Source: Candidatus Roizmanbacteria bacterium (GTDB lineage: Bacteria; Patescibacteriota; Microgenomatia; UBA1406; GWC2-37-13). From it: a stretch of 14,933 nucleotides of DNA. The notes below the pieces were generated by a model. The model searched no databases. It saw nothing but the letters and a program-made list of their open reading frames with translations, and was not told the DNA's origin. The position numbers were made by a program, and so were the translations under genes. The stretch spans positions 1 to 14,933 of the forward strand of contig JAPLYQ010000130.1 of NCBI GenBank assembly GCA_026395475.1, given 5' to 3'. Below, in pieces: positions 11,071-14,933 of this stretch (the first letter of the stretch is position 1; each line of letters begins with the position of its first letter).

Positions 11071-11996
11071 AAACTGCTCTCATTACGGGCGCTCTTGGTC
11101 AGGATGGCTTCTTTCTTGTAAAGAAGCTTCTTGAATCGGGAAACTATCATATTATCTGCACCAGTAGGTCCTTTAAGCAAAATATTAATAGTGTATATAA
11201 ACATGAAAATATCGACTTAGAGTTGTTAGACATTGAAAATGAATGTGCAATTTTTAATACAGTAAAAAAATATAAACCAGATGAACTTTATCATCTTGCA
11301 AGCTTCTCTGCGCCCATTCTGTCTTGGGACAACCCAAAGGATGTTATTTCAATAAATGGAAACTCAACAATGGTTTTTTTAGAAGCAATCAGGCTTTATT
11401 CAAATAAAACAAAGTTTTTTTTCCCTTCCTCAGGTAAGATATTTGGCTCCTTTACAGAAACCCCTCAAACAGAAGATACCCCAGTAGAACCAAAAGATCC
11501 TTATAGTCTTGGGAAATATGTTGGTCATCAAGCAGTCAAACTATATCGAAATAAATTTAGTATTTTTGCATGCAATGGAATTCTCTATAATCATGAATCA
11601 CATTTGAAGAATGTAAACTTTGTTGTATATAAAATTTGCCACTTTGCACAATTGCTTAAACAAAAAAAGATTGAGTCTTTCTCTCTCCTCAATCTCAATT
11701 CAAGTATAGATCTTGGAGATCCAAGAGACTATGTAGATGCAATGAATATAATACTTCAACAAGACTCTCCCGATGACTATATTATTGCAATGAATACATC
11801 AATTTCCATCAAAGAAATATGTCTTTTAGTAGGTAAACTTTTGGATATCCCAGATATTTTGTCATATATTAAGGTTGAACAAATGAGTAATAAGCAAAAT
11901 AGGATAGTAGGAGATAATACAAAACTTAAGAAAATTGGGTGGAGTCCACGATATAATACTGAGGATGCTTTGAGAATGATTTTAAACAATATCTAA
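11067..11996 (+). CDS. GDP-mannose 4,6-dehydratase-like SDR
   Basis: This extended SDR of 309 residues is close to Gmd, which converts GDP-mannose to GDP-4-keto-6-deoxymannose. Gmd-specific traits are ALITGALGQDGFFL (4-17), PDELYHLASFSAP (71-83), FACNGILYNHES (167-178), and LLNLNSSIDLGDPRDYVDAMNIILQQ (207-232) followed by PDDYIIA (235-241). The catalytic YxxxK is Y146/K150. Two oddities: the Gmd STSE motif reads SSGK (121-124), so the catalytic Glu is Lys124, and the SPRRG loop after NHES reads HLKNV. Activity as a dehydratase is therefore uncertain; a ketoreductase or a structural paralogue is possible. ATG 11067 overlaps the previous stop (ATGA), and an upstream TTG at 11052 is less likely. 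Confidence 0.78.
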   Translation: MKTALITGALGQDGFFLVKKLLESGNYHIICTSRSFKQNINSVYKHENIDLELLDIENECAIFNTVKKYKPDELYHLASFSAPILSWDNPKDVISINGNSTMVFLEAIRLYSNKTKFFFPSSGKIFGSFTETPQTEDTPVEPKDPYSLGKYVGHQAVKLYRNKFSIFACNGILYNHESHLKNVNFVVYKICHFAQLLKQKKIESFSLLNLNSSIDLGDPRDYVDAMNIILQQDSPDDYIIAMNTSISIKEICLLVGKLLDIPDILSYIKVEQMSNKQNRIVGDNTKLKKIGWSPRYNTEDALRMILNNI

Positions 11997-12823
11997 TGAA
12001 AAGTCGAACGCTTGTTTCAATAATAATCCCCACCTACAATAATGCAGAATCTATTGACAAGTGCCTTTTTTCTATAACAAATCAAACATACAAAGCTATA
12101 GAAATAGTAGTTGTAGACAATAATTCAAGTGACAATACGAAAATGATAGCAAAAAAATATACGAATTTAGTCTTTAATGGAGGACCTGAACGAAGCGCTC
12201 AAAGAAATCTTGGGGCAAAAAAAAGCAAGGGAAATTATTTATTATTTGTTGACTCTGATATGGCACTTACCGAAAAGGTAGTAGAAGAATGTATGAAAAA
12301 AATATTGTCAAAAAAATATATATGTGCTCTCGTCATTCCAGAAAAATCTATTGGAATTGGTTATTGGGCTCAATGTAAAGCACTTGAAAGAAGCTATTAT
12401 GTTGGAATCAATTGGATTGAAGCTGCACGATTATTTAATCGAGATATATTTTTTCAACTAAATGGATATGATGAAAAAAATACTGGAACAGAAGACTACG
12501 ATTTACCACAAAGGCTTATCAAACTAAAAGGAAAAGATAGTGTTAATCGAATAGAAGAGTATATAGTTCATAATGAAGGTAAACTTTCATTAACTAAAGC
12601 GCTTTCTAAAAAATTGTATTATGGAAAAGGTCTAGATCGATATATTAACACAAATACTATTGCCTTTAAAAGGCAATCAAATATTTTTGCTAGATATATA
12701 CTTTTTTTTTCAAATCCTAAAAAACTACTAGTAAATCCTTTAGTAAGTGTCGGAATGATATTTATGAAAACATGCGAGTTTATTGCTGGTGGACTGGGAT
12801 ATTGTTTAAGAAGATGTTTATAA
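11996..12823 (+). CDS. glycosyltransferase family 2
   Basis: This 275-residue GT-A transferase has VSIIIPTYNNAESI (7-20), VVVDNNSSDNT (38-48), RSAQRNLGAKKSKGNYLLFVDSDM (66-89) with the DSD metal motif at 86-88, and TGTEDYDLPQRL (163-174) carrying the acidic ED pair typical of the catalytic side. A hydrophobic C-terminal stretch (about 230-268) may tether it to the inner face of the membrane. The start overlaps the preceding stop by one base (TAATG) and the next gene starts the same way at its end, so translation is probably coupled across the operon. The sugar donor is unknown. Confidence 0.88.
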   Translation: MKSRTLVSIIIPTYNNAESIDKCLFSITNQTYKAIEIVVVDNNSSDNTKMIAKKYTNLVFNGGPERSAQRNLGAKKSKGNYLLFVDSDMALTEKVVEECMKKILSKKYICALVIPEKSIGIGYWAQCKALERSYYVGINWIEAARLFNRDIFFQLNGYDEKNTGTEDYDLPQRLIKLKGKDSVNRIEEYIVHNEGKLSLTKALSKKLYYGKGLDRYINTNTIAFKRQSNIFARYILFFSNPKKLLVNPLVSVGMIFMKTCEFIAGGLGYCLRRCL

Positions 12824-13896
12824 TGCCTATGAAAAAAATACTAATTATTAGTCACTCTACGAAAATAGAAGGACCGATTAACTACTATCACAATTATTTG
12901 ACAAAAAATAATTTTGAAGTAATTAGTGTCGATCACCCACTTGGCGATTATAAAGAAAGATTTACGAGATTTGAGTGTACAAAACAAATAAAAAAAATAT
13001 CACGGCTAAACATATTTGGTCCATTAAATTTGATAATAGATTTTTATTTATCATTGAAATTTATAGCAAAACATAATTTTGATATTTTTATTGGGGCAAA
13101 TAATTTTGATACATTAGCCGGTATTTTTTCAAGATTTATTTTTAGAAAAAAAATAAAAAAAATAATATATTTTGCAAGTGATTATTCTGAGAATAGATTC
13201 AAAAATAGATTATTAAATAATATTTATTATTTAGTTGAATCAATTAGTTGTAAATATTCTGATTTGGTAATATCAAATACAAAAAGAGCGGAGAAAAAAA
13301 GACTTGAGTCTGGATTAGTTAATAATAAATCAATAGTCGTGCCAAATGGAGTTCTATTGAAAGATGTAAATTTTGCAAATAAATTAATAAACAAGCAGAC
13401 ATTTATCTATATTGGATCAATTACAAAAGAACATGGATTATATGAGTTTATAAATAAAGTATATCCAATTATGACAAAACTTGTACTTATTGGAGAAGGA
13501 GAAGAATGGGAAAAAACAGTCATGCTTTGTAAAAATAAAGGTATAAAGTTAGAGATATACTATAAAAAAAGTCATGATTTCTGTATAGATTATTTAAAAA
13601 AATTTAAAGGTATTGGATTGGCACCCTATAATACCAGTTCTATGTGGACTTATTATTGTTCTCCACTGAAGATATCTGAATACATCGCATGTGGAATACC
13701 AGTATTAATGTCGTCAGTACCAGAAATTTCAGAGATGGTAATAGAGAAGAGTTTAGGTGTTGTTTATTCAAAACTATCGTTAAATGATATCAGACTTAGT
13801 TTAAATGCATTTGATGAGTCAATGTTTTCACATAAAGCTCATAAATTTTATGATACATATAATCAAAATTATTTATATGAAAGAATAAAGCTATGA
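12823..13896 (+). CDS. glycosyltransferase family 4-like
   Basis: This 357-residue GT-B-type protein begins with KKILIISHSTKIEGPINYYH (4-23). It has SDLVISNTKRAEKKRL (146-161), IVVPNGV (171-177), TFIYIGSITKEHGLYEF (193-209), LVLIGEGEEWE (220-230) and CSPLKISEYIACGIPVL (279-295), the last matching the GT4 donor-site E-Y-hydrophobic-A-x-G-x-P pattern. I chose the ATG at 12823, which overlaps the previous stop (TAATG), over the ATG at 12772 deep inside the preceding gene; ATG 12829 is a near alternative. The coding sequence is very rich in A/T and Lys/Ile/Asn codons, more so than the left half of the window. Donor and acceptor are unknown. Confidence 0.82.
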   Translation: MPMKKILIISHSTKIEGPINYYHNYLTKNNFEVISVDHPLGDYKERFTRFECTKQIKKISRLNIFGPLNLIIDFYLSLKFIAKHNFDIFIGANNFDTLAGIFSRFIFRKKIKKIIYFASDYSENRFKNRLLNNIYYLVESISCKYSDLVISNTKRAEKKRLESGLVNNKSIVVPNGVLLKDVNFANKLINKQTFIYIGSITKEHGLYEFINKVYPIMTKLVLIGEGEEWEKTVMLCKNKGIKLEIYYKKSHDFCIDYLKKFKGIGLAPYNTSSMWTYYCSPLKISEYIACGIPVLMSSVPEISEMVIEKSLGVVYSKLSLNDIRLSLNAFDESMFSHKAHKFYDTYNQNYLYERIKL

Positions 13897-14732
13897 TAAA
13901 AACAATTTGGTTAATCAAACAATCTATTTTATTGGATTATGAATTCCTACTATTGTCAAATTACGGTCTTGCAAAAAAAGGTATTTTTCTAGTCCAAAAG
14001 TACTTTCTTATTGTTAAACATTTATTTATTACTTTTTCTTTAGGAAACAATTATATAACTTTTAATGGAAAAAATATTTTTTATGACTCATGTTATGGAT
14101 TTGCTGGATATCAAAGACAGCTTGTTTCAAACTCAAAATTTATCACCTTAACAAAGATGAAAAATATCAAAACTGTTGTTGATGTTGGAGCAAATGTTGG
14201 TTATTTTTCTTTAATGATAAAAAATTTTTACCCAAAGGCAAATATATTCTGTTTTGAGCCAATTCCAAAAACATATTCGTGTTTATATAATAACTTTATC
14301 AATGATAAATCAGTAAAAACATTTAACTCTGCAGTCGGAAGTGAAGTGGGTAATAAAAGGATGAGTTTTAGTGAAAGTAGTAATGCTTTAAGCCAAATCA
14401 CAAAAGGGGGGGAAGTAAAAGTTACTACGACAACTTTGGATACTCTAATTAAAGAACAAAAGATTTCTAGTATAGATATATTGAAAATTGATACAGAAGG
14501 CTATGAATCTCATGTTTTGGAAGGAGCAAAAAAAACTTTAGCTTTAACAAAATATCTACTTATAGAAGTTAGTCTTACAAAAAATATAGAGTATTCTTTA
14601 TCATATTTGATGAGCTTATTATATTCAAAAGAGTTTGAATATCAGCTTATATACTTTCGAAACTTAGATAACGTAGCCGAAGGGAAGACTCATAGTTTTG
14701 ACTTCCTTATGATAAATAAAAAACTAACCTAA
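13893..14732 (+). CDS. FkbM-family SAM-dependent methyltransferase
   Basis: This 279-residue protein has a hydrophobic/basic N-terminal third (about 1-55) that may dock on the membrane, then an FkbM methyltransferase domain. The SAM-binding motif I is VVDVGANVGYFSL (95-107), followed by FCFEPIPKTY (119-128) with the acidic ribose-binding residue, and the family signature IDILKIDTEGYESHVLEGA (194-212). In polysaccharide clusters such enzymes usually O-methylate a sugar, which is the likely role here. ATG 13893 overlaps the preceding stop by 4 nt (ATGA). The SAH it releases would be handled by the AHCY encoded at 5024-6298. Confidence 0.88.
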   Translation: MIKTIWLIKQSILLDYEFLLLSNYGLAKKGIFLVQKYFLIVKHLFITFSLGNNYITFNGKNIFYDSCYGFAGYQRQLVSNSKFITLTKMKNIKTVVDVGANVGYFSLMIKNFYPKANIFCFEPIPKTYSCLYNNFINDKSVKTFNSAVGSEVGNKRMSFSESSNALSQITKGGEVKVTTTTLDTLIKEQKISSIDILKIDTEGYESHVLEGAKKTLALTKYLLIEVSLTKNIEYSLSYLMSLLYSKEFEYQLIYFRNLDNVAEGKTHSFDFLMINKKLT

Positions 14733-14933
14733 TTACCATTTACTATTGAAAATATTAACATACCGTATATAAATAAAGGGGCAATTTGTTATTTCAAATT
14801 GTTTATAAAAATTGTTATACTCCTTTTTGCTACATACTTTCCTCTTAGATTTCTCTCAATTAACTACTATTCTATTTGGACAGATTTTCCCGGACTGTTT
14901 AATCTTAAAGTAGATTCATTAAAATATTTTCAA
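14733..14933 (+). CDS. 5' part of a probable membrane protein, non-ATG start, cut by window edge
   Basis: After the FkbM stop the same frame stays open for 67 codons to the last base. From about 14784 it translates to a hydrophobic helix, LFIKIVILLFATYFPLRF, then SINYYSIWTDFPGLFNL. The hydrophobic helix with flanking basic and aromatic residues looks like a real membrane-protein N-terminus, such as a polymerase, flippase or membrane glycosyltransferase of this cluster. There is no in-frame ATG. Candidate starts are ATT 14784 just after AAAGGGG (14775-14781), TTG 14799, or ATA 14760. The family cannot be named from this fragment. Confidence 0.45.

Noticed and set aside
10074..11204. Minus-strand open frames over the DegT-family and SDR genes
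   Set aside because: They are antisense shadows with no motifs; the plus-strand proteins are well-defined families.

Overview
The window looks like the chromosome of a low-GC member of the Candidate Phyla Radiation (Patescibacteria, possibly Microgenomates). That placement is an inference. It rests on short, dense, strand-switching genes, -10 boxes lying almost on top of ATG codons, AT-rich intergenic repeats, a free-standing S23-type four-helix-bundle gene, and divergent but recognisable versions of universal enzymes. No rRNA, tRNA, transposase, integrase or CRISPR array is visible.

Left half (1-8107): metabolic genes alternate strands. They are the N-terminal half of pyruvate kinase (minus, cut by the window edge), a GT4-like glycosyltransferase (plus), a hypothetical protein (minus), a GT2 glycosyltransferase (plus), a divergent PRPP synthetase (plus), S-adenosylhomocysteinase (minus) and an adenosine-kinase-like PfkB kinase (minus). 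The last two form a methyl-cycle module: SAH is cleaved to homocysteine and adenosine, and the kinase would turn adenosine into AMP. Several genes here carry a -10 box 5-8 nt before the ATG, implying leaderless mRNAs. The kinase gene contains two in-frame copies of a palindromic repeat and a 9-nt tandem repeat. The AHCY gene carries a short low-complexity insertion.

Centre (7610-8103): a 125-codon S23/IVP four-helix-bundle gene sits between inverted arrays of a TAAACNN heptad: five units immediately before its ATG and four inverted units shortly after its stop. The arms could pair and loop out the gene, as in 23S rRNA intervening sequences, yet this copy lies between protein genes. I consider it the best candidate for an undescribed element.

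Right half (8108-14933): an even more AT-rich surface-polysaccharide cluster, all on the plus strand. It begins with a GT2 gene that appears cut at its C-terminus. It continues with a GT4 transferase, a DegT-fold enzyme with His in place of the PLP lysine (ColD/RfbH-like 3-dehydratase signature), a GDP-mannose-4,6-dehydratase-like SDR, a GT2, a GT4, an FkbM methyltransferase, and the first codons of a membrane protein at the window edge. From the DegT gene to the FkbM gene the starts overlap the preceding stops (ATGA or TAATG). The dehydratase plus GMD-like pair suggests a GDP-linked 3,6-dideoxyhexose. SAH made by the methyltransferase would feed the AHCY/kinase module on the left.
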